Shown one piece after another: positions 19,040 to 27,239 of a DNA stretch of 64,000 nucleotides. Source of the DNA: Halobaculum sp. MBLA0143 (GTDB lineage Archaea > Halobacteriota > Halobacteria > Halobacteriales > Haloferacaceae); contig NZ_JBGKAC010000002.1 in NCBI RefSeq assembly GCF_041361465.1, positions 248,001 to 312,000 on the forward strand. The letters are read 5' to 3'. Positions within the stretch are counted from its first letter, which is position 1; each line of letters starts with the position of its first letter. A program made the position numbers and the translations under genes. A model generated the notes under the pieces. It saw only the letters and a list, made by a program, of their open reading frames with translations, did no database searches and was not told where the DNA came from.

Positions 19040-20041
19040 CTACTGGCCCACTTCGAGCAACACCTTCCCGACGCTCTCCCTGTCTTCTACGTGTCGGTGT
19101 GCGTCGTCGGCCCGTCGCAGTGGGAACGACCTGTCGGTCACGAGTTCCAACTCGTCGCGGGCGAACCCGTCGAGCACCGCCTCGCGTGCCGACGCCACTC
19201 GCTGTGGGAGGTTCGTCTCGGCGTCTTCCAGGTGGTAGCCGACGACCGAACGGTTGTCGAACAACAGCCGGGGCGCGGCGACGCTCGGCACGTCACCGCT
19301 CGCCAGTCCGTACGTCACGAGTCTCCCCCCCGAAGCGAGCGTTCGGACGCTCCGTCGGAACGTCTTCCCACCGACGCCGTCGAGCACCAGGTCGAACCCG
19401 CCGTCGAGCTCGTCGGCTGCCACCTGTCGAATCGACTCCGTCGTGTAGTCGACAGCCCGGTCGGCACCCAGCTCTCGCGTCAACTCCCGCTTCTCTTCGG
19501 TACTGGCAGTAGTGTACACCGTACAGTCGACACTGTCGGTCAGCTGGAGTGCCGCAGTCCCGACGCCGCCCGCCCCGGCGTGGACCAACACCGTCTCTCC
19601 AGCCGTCAGCCCTCCACACGCGAACAGAGCGTTGTGTGCAGTCAGGAACTGAACTGTCCCGCTCGCGACCTCGAGGCCGACACCGTCGGGAACTCTGTGG
19701 ACGCGCGTCGCTGGAACGGTGATCGATTCCCGGTAACACTCCGGCTCGACGACGACGAACACGCGGTCACCGGGGTCGTAGTCCGTGTCGCTCCCGGCGT
19801 CGGCGACGCGCCCGGCAGCCTCCATTCCCGGTACGTACGGTGGGTCCGGCGAGTGAATGGCCTCTCGGTTCGGATACGTCCCACGTCGTTTCTCGATGTC
19901 CGCGAAATTGACACTCGTGTACGCGACTTCGATTCGTACTTCCGTCGGACCCGGCTCGGAGACGGCCCGCTCTGTCACCCGCAGTACCTCGGGCCCGCCG
20001 TGGTCGTCTGCGACAACTGCTCGCACAGTCGTTGTTCTCAC
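19040..20041 (-). CDS. MDR-family quinone/enoyl oxidoreductase
   Basis: A 333-residue zinc-independent medium-chain dehydrogenase. The N-terminal fold is followed by NADPH-binding VLVHAGAGGVGTAALQL (about 152-168), and no zinc-ligand pattern is visible. Relatives are NADPH:quinone reductases, and the same fold supplies the enoyl reductase of polyketide and fatty acid synthases. Next to the ACP operon an enoyl-thioester reductase role is attractive but inferred. It lies on the same strand 130 nt downstream of the divergent promoter region and upstream of the ACP gene. The GTG at 20041 is favoured by AGTATATTG about 30 nt upstream; a second GTG at 20026 is possible. Confidence 0.85.
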   Translation of the reverse strand: MRTTTVRAVVADDHGGPEVLRVTERAVSEPGPTEVRIEVAYTSVNFADIEKRRGTYPNREAIHSPDPPYVPGMEAAGRVADAGSDTDYDPGDRVFVVVEPECYRESITVPATRVHRVPDGVGLEVASGTVQFLTAHNALFACGGLTAGETVLVHAGAGGVGTAALQLTDSVDCTVYTTASTEEKRELTRELGADRAVDYTTESIRQVAADELDGGFDLVLDGVGGKTFRRSVRTLASGGRLVTYGLASGDVPSVAAPRLLFDNRSVVGYHLEDAETNLPQRVASAREAVLDGFARDELELVTDRSFPLRRADDAHRHVEDRESVGKVLLEVGQ

Positions 20042-20070
20042 CTACGCTCGCTTAGCTCTTGTGAATCGAA

Positions 20071-20078
20071 CGATCAAT
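20071..20078 (-). promoter_or_regulatory. TATA box of the MDR gene
   Basis: On the minus strand AGTATATTG lies 30-37 nt before the GTG at 20041. Confidence 0.4.
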
Positions 20079-20225
20079 ATACTGGCTACGAGCGGATCCG
20101 GGTACGCACGGGCCCACCGACCGTCGTGTGGTGGTCACGCCGCCGACCGACAGACTCCCTCACGCGCGCTCCCGAGACACCCGCCGACCGCGGGTTCGTC
20201 CGCCCGAGTCGTACTCTGTGAGTAG

Positions 20226-20233
20226 TTTTAAAT
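20226..20233 (+). promoter_or_regulatory. TATA box of the ABC exporter operon
   Basis: TTTTAAAT lies 23-30 nt before the GTG at 20256, fitting a leaderless transcript for the ATPase-permease pair. Confidence 0.55.
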
Positions 20234-20255
20234 TCGAGGATTGTAATGTCCTTCT

Positions 20256-21266
20256 GTGAGTCAGAACGATAAGCAAGACAGATCCGATATCCTCACCGTG
20301 CGTGACTTACAGAAGACGTACGGCAGCGGTGAGGAAGCCGTTACGGCGGTCGACGGCGTCAGTTTCGGCGTCGAGCGAGGCTCGATCACCGGGCTACTGG
20401 GGCACAACGGAGCCGGGAAGACGACGCTGATCAAGATGATTCTCGGGTTGGTGACCCCGACAGCCGGCTCCGTCGTCTTGGGGGACGAAGACGTCACCGG
20501 GCGGTCGAAGGCGGTGGCGAGCCGGGCTGCGGCCGTTCTCGAGGGCGCTCGGACGATGTACTGGCGACTCACCGTCAGGGAGAACGTGGAGTTCTTCACC
20601 CGACTGGCGGGAAACACTCCGGGCTCTCGCGCACAGCGAAACGAGGAGCTGTACGAGGCGTTCGACATCGCCCACCGCGTCGACAAGACGGTGAACGAGC
20701 TTTCGCGGGGAATGAAACAGAAGGCGTCTATCGTCACGGTGTTGTCACAGGAGCCGGACCTGCTGGTGTTAGACGAGCCGACTCTCGGACTGGATGTCGA
20801 GAGTTCACTCGAACTCAGACGACAGCTCCAGGAGATCGTCGCGGAACGCGACACGACCGTTCTGGTGTCGAGCCACGACATGGCCGTCGTAGAGGAGATC
20901 TGCGACCGGGCGGTGATCCTCTCGGACGGTGTGGTCGTCGCCGACGAGTCGGTCGCCTCACTGATGGACCTCTTCGAGACCCAGACCGTGACGGTGACGC
21001 TTACCAGCCCACCGGCCGAACTGTTGGACACGATCGAGTCGCGGTTCCGAGTGTCCACCCACGAGGCCATCGGTGACAGACACCAGATCGAACTCTCGAT
21101 CAAGAACTCCGCGGCGATGCACTCCCTCACCGGAGTCATCGCGGAACACGACGCGGCCTCGCCCGACATAGAGACCGCACAGCTCGACTTCGAGGAAGTG
21201 TACCTCCAGTTGACCAGGGAACAGGAACGAACGGACGACCGTTCGGAGAAGACGGCAAATGCGTGA
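20256..21266 (+). CDS. ABC exporter ATP-binding subunit
   Basis: A 336-residue ATPase of the ABC-2 (drug/bacteriocin exporter) type. GHNGAGKTT is Walker A, LSRGMKQK the signature, LLVLDEP Walker B, and SSHDM holds the switch His. A 100-residue C-terminal domain follows, as in DrrA/CcmA-like subunits. It overlaps the permease start by 8 nt. It sits directly upstream of the five precursor peptides, on the same strand, so export of or immunity to the mature lanthipeptide is the best guess. It is paralogous to the pair at 36521-38355: both share EGAR-x2-YWRLTVREN. There is no peptidase domain. Confidence 0.95.
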   Translation: MSQNDKQDRSDILTVRDLQKTYGSGEEAVTAVDGVSFGVERGSITGLLGHNGAGKTTLIKMILGLVTPTAGSVVLGDEDVTGRSKAVASRAAAVLEGARTMYWRLTVRENVEFFTRLAGNTPGSRAQRNEELYEAFDIAHRVDKTVNELSRGMKQKASIVTVLSQEPDLLVLDEPTLGLDVESSLELRRQLQEIVAERDTTVLVSSHDMAVVEEICDRAVILSDGVVVADESVASLMDLFETQTVTVTLTSPPAELLDTIESRFRVSTHEAIGDRHQIELSIKNSAAMHSLTGVIAEHDAASPDIETAQLDFEEVYLQLTREQERTDDRSEKTANA

Positions 21267-22032
21267 GTCACTCGATCTGTTCGTCGGAGTGCTGAAAAAG
21301 CGGCTCTTACTCCTGTACCGGTACCCACTCAACACCGTCGCGTACCTCTTCACACTGTACGGATTCTTCCTGTTAGTGTTCCTGGGCGGGCGGACGGTCG
21401 CCGGTGGGGCCTTCGACAACTCCGTCGACTCCCTCGTCGTCGGGTACTTCCTCGTCACGATGGCGTTTACCGCCTACAACGAACTGGCGAACGCCTTCTC
21501 CAAGGAGGCCTCGTGGGGGACGCTCGAACAGCTGATGATGTGTGACGCCGGCTTCGGTCGCCTCGCGACGTTCATCGCCGCCGCACAACTGCTCGTGGGT
21601 GCGTTCTTCGGCGGTGTGATCCTGGTTGCGGCCGTCCTGACCACCGGCGTGACGCTGTCCGTCCACCTGCCGAGCGTCGTCCCGATCATCTTGTTCGGCG
21701 TGGCGTCGGTCTCTGGCGTCGGGTTCGTGTTCGGTGGCGCAGCAGTGTTGTACAAGCGAATCTCGAACCTGTTCAACGCGGTCCAGTTCGCCTTCATCGG
21801 ACTGGTGGCGGCGCCGGTCCAGCAGATCCCGGCACTGAAGCTACTCCCGTTGACTCAGTCTAGCTGGCTGCTCCAGCGTGTGATGCGCGACGGTGTCGTG
21901 ATCTGGGAGCTCCCGCCGACGGAGCTGGCGATTCTCGTCGCAACGGGGGTCGGGTACTTCGGACTCGGCCACCTCGTCATGCTCCGGCTCGTGAGCGTCG
22001 CGCGTGCCCGAGGTGTCGTCGGGCACTACTGA
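21259..22032 (+). CDS. ABC-2 exporter permease subunit
   Basis: A 257-residue membrane protein with about six helices, of the ABC-2 permease family. It starts within the ATPase gene (8-nt overlap), so the two form one transporter. SWGTLEQLMM and GGAAVLYKRIS are the amphipathic loops typical of this family and recur in the second permease at 36521. By position it probably moves the lanthipeptide products out of the cell or protects the producer. No peptidase-bearing LanT transporter is present, so leader removal would need another protease. Confidence 0.92.
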   Translation: MRESLDLFVGVLKKRLLLLYRYPLNTVAYLFTLYGFFLLVFLGGRTVAGGAFDNSVDSLVVGYFLVTMAFTAYNELANAFSKEASWGTLEQLMMCDAGFGRLATFIAAAQLLVGAFFGGVILVAAVLTTGVTLSVHLPSVVPIILFGVASVSGVGFVFGGAAVLYKRISNLFNAVQFAFIGLVAAPVQQIPALKLLPLTQSSWLLQRVMRDGVVIWELPPTELAILVATGVGYFGLGHLVMLRLVSVARARGVVGHY

Positions 22033-22136
22033 ACACCCAAACGCCGCCGACTCTTCCGTCGCGAGTTGACTCTATCTCCTCTCCGACGGGAGATCTGTTT
22101 TATTGCCTATAACAAAAAACCACTTCTAATCGCCAG

Positions 22137-22144
22137 ATTTAACT
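22137..22144 (+). promoter_or_regulatory. TATA box of precursor 1
   Basis: ATTTAACT lies 27-34 nt before the ATG at 22171. The same element stands before precursor 3 at 22694-22701. Confidence 0.55.
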
Positions 22145-22170
22145 CACACGCTCCGGAATAGACGGTTGCA

Positions 22171-22287
22171 ATGTCGATCAACACCGACATCGAGACGGAG
22201 TACACGCCCAGCACGCCGACTGTCGAGGACGCAGACGACCGACAGCTCACCGGTTCCTGTGTCAGCGACTCCTGCGAAGAGAACTAA
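22171..22287 (+). CDS. Lanthipeptide precursor peptide 1
   Basis: A 38-residue peptide. It has an acidic leader (MSINTDIETEYTPSTP, VEDADDRQLT) and a short C-terminal core, GSCVSDSCEEN. The core has two Cys four residues apart, with Ser between and before them, i.e. candidates for dehydration and thioether ring closure. All five precursors in this block share E-x-YTP, P-x-V, R-x-L and GSC-x4-C. It has its own promoter and is read in the same direction as the LanM gene 1.2 kb downstream. No double-Gly cleavage motif is present; Gly-Ser precedes the first Cys. Too short for standard gene callers. Confidence 0.88.
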   Translation: MSINTDIETEYTPSTPTVEDADDRQLTGSCVSDSCEEN

Positions 22288-22413
22288 CTCCGACCGACCG
22301 GCGGTCCAGTTCCCACAGAGGGCAGTCGATCGACCGGTCACCGCTTCGACGAGAACCGGTGACTCTGATCGGTTGCCTCTTTTTCCGACAAAATCTTTGA
22401 AGCTGACGACAGA

Positions 22414-22421
22414 GTTAAGTT
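22414..22421 (+). promoter_or_regulatory. TATA-like box of precursor 2
   Basis: GTTAAGTT lies 26-33 nt before the ATG at 22447, the same spacing as in the other precursor genes. Confidence 0.4.
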
Positions 22422-22446
22422 CAACTGAGTTAAATTGGTGGTTGCA

Positions 22447-22560
22447 ATGTCGAACAACCCCGACATCGAGACGGAGTACACGCCTAGCACACCAACCGTC
22501 GAGGACGTAGACGACCGACAGCTCACCGGCTCCTGCATCAGCGGGACGTGTAACGACTGA
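22447..22560 (+). CDS. Lanthipeptide precursor peptide 2
   Basis: A 37-residue peptide, MSNNPDIETEYTPSTP at the start and GSCISGTCND at the end. Leader and GSC-x4-C spacing match precursor 1. The core differs: Thr instead of Ser before the second Cys, and Gly for Asp in the middle. That would give a methyllanthionine instead of a lanthionine if Thr is used, so the product is chemically distinct. Same strand, own promoter. Confidence 0.88.
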   Translation: MSNNPDIETEYTPSTPTVEDVDDRQLTGSCISGTCND

Positions 22561-22689
22561 TCCGAGGGCGACCCGTAGCGCTCGGTTCTCTCACAGACTT
22601 CTCTCCGGTACGACAGTGGACGACTAGCGAGAGTAATTGCACCCTCCCGAACAATTTCCTGACTGAACTGTAAGTTCCGATTTTATCCA

Positions 22690-22857
22690 CCAGATTTAAC
22701 TCACACGCTCCGGAATGGACGGTTGCAATGTCGATCAACACTGACATCGAGACGGAGTACACGCCCAGCACGCCGACCGTCGAGGACACAGACGACCGAC
22801 AGCTCACCGGTTCCTGTGTCAGCGACTCCTGCGAAGAGAACTAACTCCGATCGACCA
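22690..22857 (+). repeat. Direct repeat, copy 2 (precursor gene duplication)
   Basis: Nearly identical to 22133-22300, offset by 557 nt. Differences are a few single bases, mostly silent or outside the core. Confidence 0.9.
22728..22844 (+). CDS. Lanthipeptide precursor peptide 3
   Basis: A 38-residue peptide differing from precursor 1 by one leader residue (VEDTDDR for VEDADDR). Its core GSCVSDSCEEN is identical. Both the gene and its promoter come from the 168-bp duplication, so the recent copy raises dosage of the same product. Confidence 0.88.
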   Translation: MSINTDIETEYTPSTPTVEDTDDRQLTGSCVSDSCEEN

Positions 22858-22935
22858 GCGTCGATCGGCCTCCGGCACTACAGTTTTTTACCGACGGTGC
22901 TCACTGAGCGCCACCTAAACTGATTAACTCTAGCT

Positions 22936-22946
22936 AAATACTTATA
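22936..22946 (+). promoter_or_regulatory. TATA box of precursor 4
   Basis: AAATACTTATA lies 25-35 nt before the ATG at 22971. The same AAATACTTAT stands before precursor 5. Confidence 0.6.
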
Positions 22947-22970
22947 CGCTAGTAGCTGTAACTGTAGGGT

Positions 22971-23087
22971 ATGTCGGAAACGACAACCCGAGTCGAGGAG
23001 GAGTACACGCCGAACGTCCCGACCGTCGACGAATCGAACGAGCGGAAGCTGTTCGGCTCCTGCACCAGCGACACCTGCCAAGCGTAA
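22971..23087 (+). CDS. Lanthipeptide precursor peptide 4
   Basis: A 38-residue peptide of a second subtype: MSETTTRVEEEYTP, PTVDESNERKLF, then GSCTSDTCQA. The leader keeps YTP and the R/K-x-L before GSC but is otherwise diverged from precursors 1-3. Thr occurs after the first Cys and before the second. Own promoter, same strand. Confidence 0.88.
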   Translation: MSETTTRVEEEYTPNVPTVDESNERKLFGSCTSDTCQA

Positions 23088-23180
23088 CGCCCCCTCCCGA
23101 CCGGCGTCGGTCGGGTTCGACACCTCAGTTCTTCGAACGGTGGTATCCACCAACGCTCCCTAAACTGACCTACTGTAACC

Positions 23181-23191
23181 AAATACTTATG
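23181..23191 (+). promoter_or_regulatory. TATA box of precursor 5
   Basis: AAATACTTATG lies 25-35 nt before the ATG at 23216. Confidence 0.6.
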
Positions 23192-23215
23192 TATTGCTGA
23201 CTGTAACTGTGGGGT

Positions 23216-23350
23216 ATGTCGGAAGCGACAACCCGAGTCGAGGAGAACTACACACCGACCGCCCCAGCAGTCGACGGGTCGAACGAACGACAACTGTTCG
23301 GTTCCTGTGTCTGCGACTCCTGTGACAAGGACGGCTGCACGGGCATCTGA
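23216..23350 (+). CDS. Lanthipeptide precursor peptide 5
   Basis: A 44-residue peptide with the longest core. The leader is MSEATTRVEENYTP...SNERQLF as in precursor 4; the core is GSCVCDSCDKDGCTGI with four Cys. GSC-x4-C is kept, with an extra Cys inside it and one near the end, and only two Ser and one Thr as dehydration sites. At least one Cys may therefore stay free or form a disulfide. It is the last precursor before the LanM gene. Confidence 0.87.
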   Translation: MSEATTRVEENYTPTAPAVDGSNERQLFGSCVCDSCDKDGCTGI

Positions 23351-23472
23351 TCACCGGCCGACCCGACGCCGACGCCTCCGACGGGCGCCCCACACCTTTT
23401 TGTAGTCTGTGTCGAATTAGTGCACAAAAAACTCGGTAGGTTTACGTTCGTAGTAGCTGAATGTACTTACCG

Positions 23473-23495
23473 TGTTCGTGAGCACTTCACGAACA
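23473..23495 (+). promoter_or_regulatory. Inverted repeat before the LanM gene
   Basis: A perfect 9-bp inverted repeat, TGTTCGTGA - 5 nt - TCACGAACA, ends 11 nt before the ATG at 23507. This is a typical operator layout. No regulator gene is obvious in the block, so the binding protein is unknown; a role as an RNA hairpin is the alternative. Confidence 0.5.
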
Positions 23496-23506
23496 GCTTC
23501 GATACG

Positions 23507-26500
23507 ATGTCACGAGACGAGATACCCCTCGACACTGCGACACTCACCGCCCGGGCCACACCGCTGTACGACCGGCTCGGTGGCGGCGACAGCGACGACT
23601 CGGTTCCCCCCGTCATCGACTCGGCGTCACTCCGCGAGGAGTGGCGAGCGTCGCTGGCACCGGCCGACGACGGCGCGTGGGCCGCCCGGTTGACACACCT
23701 CGACGCGTCGCCGACGGCGTCGATCGCCGACCCAGTGCCAGACAGCGACGCGGGATGGGTCGACACTCTCCGCGCGCTCGTCGACTCGTTGCTCGACGAG
23801 GAACTGTCCCCGTCGGACGACCGGGAAGACGAGGCACCGTTCACACACGTCGTCGAACCGATCGTGTCGTTTGCCGCCGAGCCGTGTGAGTTCGGGCCCG
23901 TGCTCGCTCCGTCGGCGGTCTCGGATCTCCGTGCGGAACTCGCCGGGCGGCTCCGCCGTGTGCTCGCACAGGCGTTGTTCGTCGAGTTCAAACTCGCCGC
24001 GGACCCAGAGGCGGAGGGTGTCGTCTCTGTCACCGACGTTCCGACGGGGACGGGTCGCCCGCGCTACTCCGCGTTCGTGGCCCGACTCACCGCAGACGGG
24101 CTCGCCGGGTTCTTCGAACGGTACCCCGTCGCCGGACGGCTTACGGCGACGATCGTGTCCGAGTGGCGCGACCGCGTCGTACGGCTGGCGGAACGCGCCC
24201 GTGCAGACCGCGCCACGTTGGCCGACCGGTTCGACGAGGGCACGGCGCCGGGACCAGTCGTCGATGTCTCGGCGACCGGAGACCCACACGACGGCGGGGA
24301 GTGTGTCTCTCGTGTCGAGTTCGACTCCGGGCTGACGCTCGCGTACAAGCCACGGCCGGTCGACGCGCACGCAGCGTTCGACGAGTTCTGTGAGTGGCTC
24401 GCCACCGAGACCGATCTCTCACTCCCACACCGCGCGACGGTCGTCACACGAGACGGCTACGGCTGGGTCGAGTGGCTCGAACAACGCGACTGTGAAGACG
24501 AGGCCGCGGTCGAACGGTACTACCGTCGTATCGGAACGCTCGCCTGCCTGTCGTACGTGCTCCGGTTCACTGACGGCAACTACCAGAACCTGGTCGCCGT
24601 CGGCGAACGACCCGCGTTGATCGACCTAGAGACGGTCTGTCGCCCGGCGTACCCGGACGAGGGTGGGTTCGGCCAGCCCGAGTTGGCCGAGATCGTCGAC
24701 GAGTCCGTTCTCTCGACGGGGTTGTTCCCGGTCGTCACCGCCGAAGACGACATCGTGGGTGTCGGTGGGCTCGACGACCCGGGGGAACGCGAGACGTCGA
24801 TCCCCACCCGGAACTTCCAGGCCGTCAACACCGACGAGATGGAACTCACGTTCGATCACACGACGACACACGACGGCCGGAACCAACCGACGGTCGACGG
24901 CCAGCCACACGGTCCGGACGACTACGGGACGGAGATACTCGCGGGGTTCGAGCAGGCGGCGAGCGTGGTCGCCGCGGAACGCGACCGGCTCGCCGACCCG
25001 AGCGGCCCGTTGTCCGGGTTCGAGAGCGTCGAGATCCGGACGTTCCTCCGCAGCACGATGGAGTACACTCGTGTCCGACGGCCGCTCGTCACGACGGAGT
25101 ACCTCCGTTCTGGGGGGAAGCGAGACGTTCGCGTCGAGACGTTGCTCAAGCGGGTCGACTTCACGGCCGCAGACGAGCGACGAACGGCGTTGTTCCGGGC
25201 CGAGCGTGCTGCCATCGACCGTGGCGACGTGCCGCGCTTGACGATCCAGACGGACGACACGGCGGTCTCCTGTGGCGGTCGAACCGTCCCGGGTGTCCTC
25301 GAAGAGACGCCGTTCGAGCAACTGCTGGCGCACGTCGCCGAGCTCGGCGAGTCGACACTCCGAGAACAGGCGGACTACCTCAAACTGGCCTACGAGCCTC
25401 GTGAACTCCGTCTCCCGGACCCACCATCGGCGCCGGCGACAGCCCCGCGATTGACAGACGACCGACTCCGTAGTGTCGTCGCCGGTGTCGTCGACCGAGT
25501 CCACGATGCCGCCGTCGAGACGGACGACGGCACCACGCGCTGGTACGTCCGAGAGGGCCGCCCGGGTGGGGTCCACGTACACGACCTCCGAGACGACTTG
25601 TACGGCGGACGCCTCGGGCTGGCGACGTTCGGGGCAGCCGCACAACGGGTTCTGTCCGGACCAGTGGCACGGCGTGCGGCCACGATCACCGACGAGGCAG
25701 TCGCGCCGGTCCTCGACAGCGTGCGGGCAGACGACCTCCCCACGGAGAAACTCGGCGTCTGTCACGGCCGCGGCTCGTTCGTGTACGCGCTGGTGAACCT
25801 GTGGCGTCTCCGAGACGACGACCGATTCCTCGACGCTGCCGTGCGGGTCGCAGACACCGTCCCCGAGCTCGTCGGCGACGACGACGTGTACGACCTGATC
25901 GGGGGGGCTGCCGGCGGCGCGCTGGCGCTGTCGACACTCGCGGACGCGACAGACGACAGCCGGCACCGCCAGACTGCAGTCGACCTCTGTGATCACCTGT
26001 TGTCGGAACGGATCGACCACGACGGTGTTCGCGTCTGGGAGACGCACGACGGTCCCGAGCGTGCACTCGTCGGCGCCGGCCACGGGATCGCCGGGATCGC
26101 ACTCGCGCTGGGGCGAGTCGGCGCCACAGTCGACGCGCCACGGTTCAAGCAGGCGGCCGCAGATGCGCTCCAGTTCGAACGCGACCTGTACGACTCCGAA
26201 CGAGGAGGCTGGCCGGACTTCCGACTCGGGACGTACCGACGGGGGTGGTGTGCCGGTGCTGCCGGGATCGCGCTCACCCGTGCAGAGCTGATCGCGGTCG
26301 ACGACAGACCGGCGTACCGACGGGACTTGGACCGTGCCGTGGAGTCGATGCAGACGGGGAAGCTCCACGACCGTGACCACCTCTGTTGTGGCAACCTCGG
26401 TCACGCAGCCGTGACACGGCGCGTCGACGAACTGTGTAACCGACCGTTGCTCGCACGTCGCGGGCGGGCGCTGGCCGCACGCAGCCTCGCACGCGGCGAC

Positions 26501-26632
26501 GACGACTCTACGCTCGCGTACGACACCGACCAGTGGTACAATCCGACGCTGTTCTTGGGTGATCCCGGGGTCGGGTACGCCGCCTGCCGACTACTCGATT
26601 CGACAGTTCCGTCGCTGTTGGCCGTCGAGTGA
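23507..26632 (+). CDS. lanM: Class II lanthionine synthetase LanM
   Basis: A 1,041-residue bifunctional enzyme. Residues about 150-650 are the DUF4135 dehydratase, with LAYKPR (Lys281), TDGNYQNL (Asp356, Asn361) and ALIDLET (Asp373, Glu375). In characterised LanMs the second motif is D-x-H-x-x-N; here the His is Asn358. Residues about 690-1041 are the LanC-like cyclase: zinc ligands Cys915 (GWCAGAAGI) and Cys960-Cys961 (LCCGNLGH). The CCG form, giving three Cys ligands, is shared with ProcM-like enzymes that accept many substrates, fitting five different precursors. It should phosphorylate and dehydrate Ser/Thr and close thioether rings. I use the ATG at 23507; an in-frame GTG at 23420 is possible. 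Confidence 0.96.
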   Translation: MSRDEIPLDTATLTARATPLYDRLGGGDSDDSVPPVIDSASLREEWRASLAPADDGAWAARLTHLDASPTASIADPVPDSDAGWVDTLRALVDSLLDEELSPSDDREDEAPFTHVVEPIVSFAAEPCEFGPVLAPSAVSDLRAELAGRLRRVLAQALFVEFKLAADPEAEGVVSVTDVPTGTGRPRYSAFVARLTADGLAGFFERYPVAGRLTATIVSEWRDRVVRLAERARADRATLADRFDEGTAPGPVVDVSATGDPHDGGECVSRVEFDSGLTLAYKPRPVDAHAAFDEFCEWLATETDLSLPHRATVVTRDGYGWVEWLEQRDCEDEAAVERYYRRIGTLACLSYVLRFTDGNYQNLVAVGERPALIDLETVCRPAYPDEGGFGQPELAEIVDESVLSTGLFPVVTAEDDIVGVGGLDDPGERETSIPTRNFQAVNTDEMELTFDHTTTHDGRNQPTVDGQPHGPDDYGTEILAGFEQAASVVAAERDRLADPSGPLSGFESVEIRTFLRSTMEYTRVRRPLVTTEYLRSGGKRDVRVETLLKRVDFTAADERRTALFRAERAAIDRGDVPRLTIQTDDTAVSCGGRTVPGVLEETPFEQLLAHVAELGESTLREQADYLKLAYEPRELRLPDPPSAPATAPRLTDDRLRSVVAGVVDRVHDAAVETDDGTTRWYVREGRPGGVHVHDLRDDLYGGRLGLATFGAAAQRVLSGPVARRAATITDEAVAPVLDSVRADDLPTEKLGVCHGRGSFVYALVNLWRLRDDDRFLDAAVRVADTVPELVGDDDVYDLIGGAAGGALALSTLADATDDSRHRQTAVDLCDHLLSERIDHDGVRVWETHDGPERALVGAGHGIAGIALALGRVGATVDAPRFKQAAADALQFERDLYDSERGGWPDFRLGTYRRGWCAGAAGIALTRAELIAVDDRPAYRRDLDRAVESMQTGKLHDRDHLCCGNLGHAAVTRRVDELCNRPLLARRGRALAARSLARGDDDSTLAYDTDQWYNPTLFLGDPGVGYAACRLLDSTVPSLLAVE

Positions 26633-27187
26633 CTACATACTCTCCCAGACCGCTTCAGTGCCGTCCCACTCGTGACGCAGCATGTCGAGCAACACGACGT
26701 CGATCTCCTCGCCGTCGAACGTCACCATCTCTCGTTTCCGCCCGGTCTGTGTGAAACCGACGCCCTTCGCTCCCTCGATAATCGGTGCGTTGGTCTCCAT
26801 CGTCTCGATCTCCAGCCGGTGGAGACCGAGCTGTCGGAACCCGTAGTCGACGATCTGGACCGTCGCGTCGACGCTGATCCGCGACGGCTGCTGTTCCGGT
26901 GCTACCCAGATCCCGAGCCCGCCGGTCCCGTGTTGCCAGTCGATCGGCGCAATCTGCACGTAGCCCACCGGATCGGACTCGTCGACCGGTACCATCAGCA
27001 GCCCGACGTTCTCGCCACAGTCGATGGTCTCGTACCGTTCTCTGACCCGCGCCTCGTTGTGAGGGAGATCCGTGTAGTACTGCTGTATCTCCGGGTGGTT
27101 CAGGTACTTCCGGAGAAACGGGATGTCCTCTTCTTCGACGGTACACAGCTCGACGTGTCTCCCCTCGATGAAAGTTGCACCCGGCAT
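26633..27187 (-). CDS. GNAT-family (RimJ/RimL-type) acyltransferase
   Basis: A 184-residue N-acyltransferase. GRHVELCTVEEEDIPFL opens the fold, and LHRLEIETMETNAPIIEGAKGVGF is close to the RimJ/RimL acyl-CoA-binding region. It converges on the LanM gene (0-nt gap). Family members acetylate N-terminal amines. In goadvionin-type lipolanthipeptide pathways a GNAT enzyme joins an acyl-ACP chain to the peptide N-terminus, and here an ACP system is 8 kb away. So N-acylation of the lanthipeptide is a reasonable inference. Simple acetylation for self-protection is the alternative. Start ATG 27187, with TATA GTTTTAAGT 25-33 nt upstream. Confidence 0.9.
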   Translation of the reverse strand: MPGATFIEGRHVELCTVEEEDIPFLRKYLNHPEIQQYYTDLPHNEARVRERYETIDCGENVGLLMVPVDESDPVGYVQIAPIDWQHGTGGLGIWVAPEQQPSRISVDATVQIVDYGFRQLGLHRLEIETMETNAPIIEGAKGVGFTQTGRKREMVTFDGEEIDVVLLDMLRHEWDGTEAVWESM

Positions 27188-27211
27188 CGAAAAGAGAGAG
27201 GAATTTCTACT

Positions 27212-27220
27212 ACTTAAAAC
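27212..27220 (-). promoter_or_regulatory. TATA box of the GNAT gene
   Basis: On the minus strand GTTTTAAGT lies 25-33 nt before the ATG at 27187, in the short gap after the exporter gene. Confidence 0.55.
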
Positions 27221-27239
27221 CGACGGATAAGAGTGAAAC

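Larger units (their letters stand above)
22133..22300 (+). repeat. Direct repeat, copy 1 (precursor gene duplication)
   Basis: About 168 bp from CCAGATTT to shortly after the stop codon are nearly identical to 22690-22857. The unit includes the TATA box, spacer, whole coding sequence and the first bases past the stop, so the precursor gene was duplicated together with its promoter. Confidence 0.9.

Noticed and set aside
18661-19040. An FapR-type or other regulator controlling the ACP operon
   Set aside because: No regulator gene or inverted repeat was seen in the gap; only a TATA-like box.
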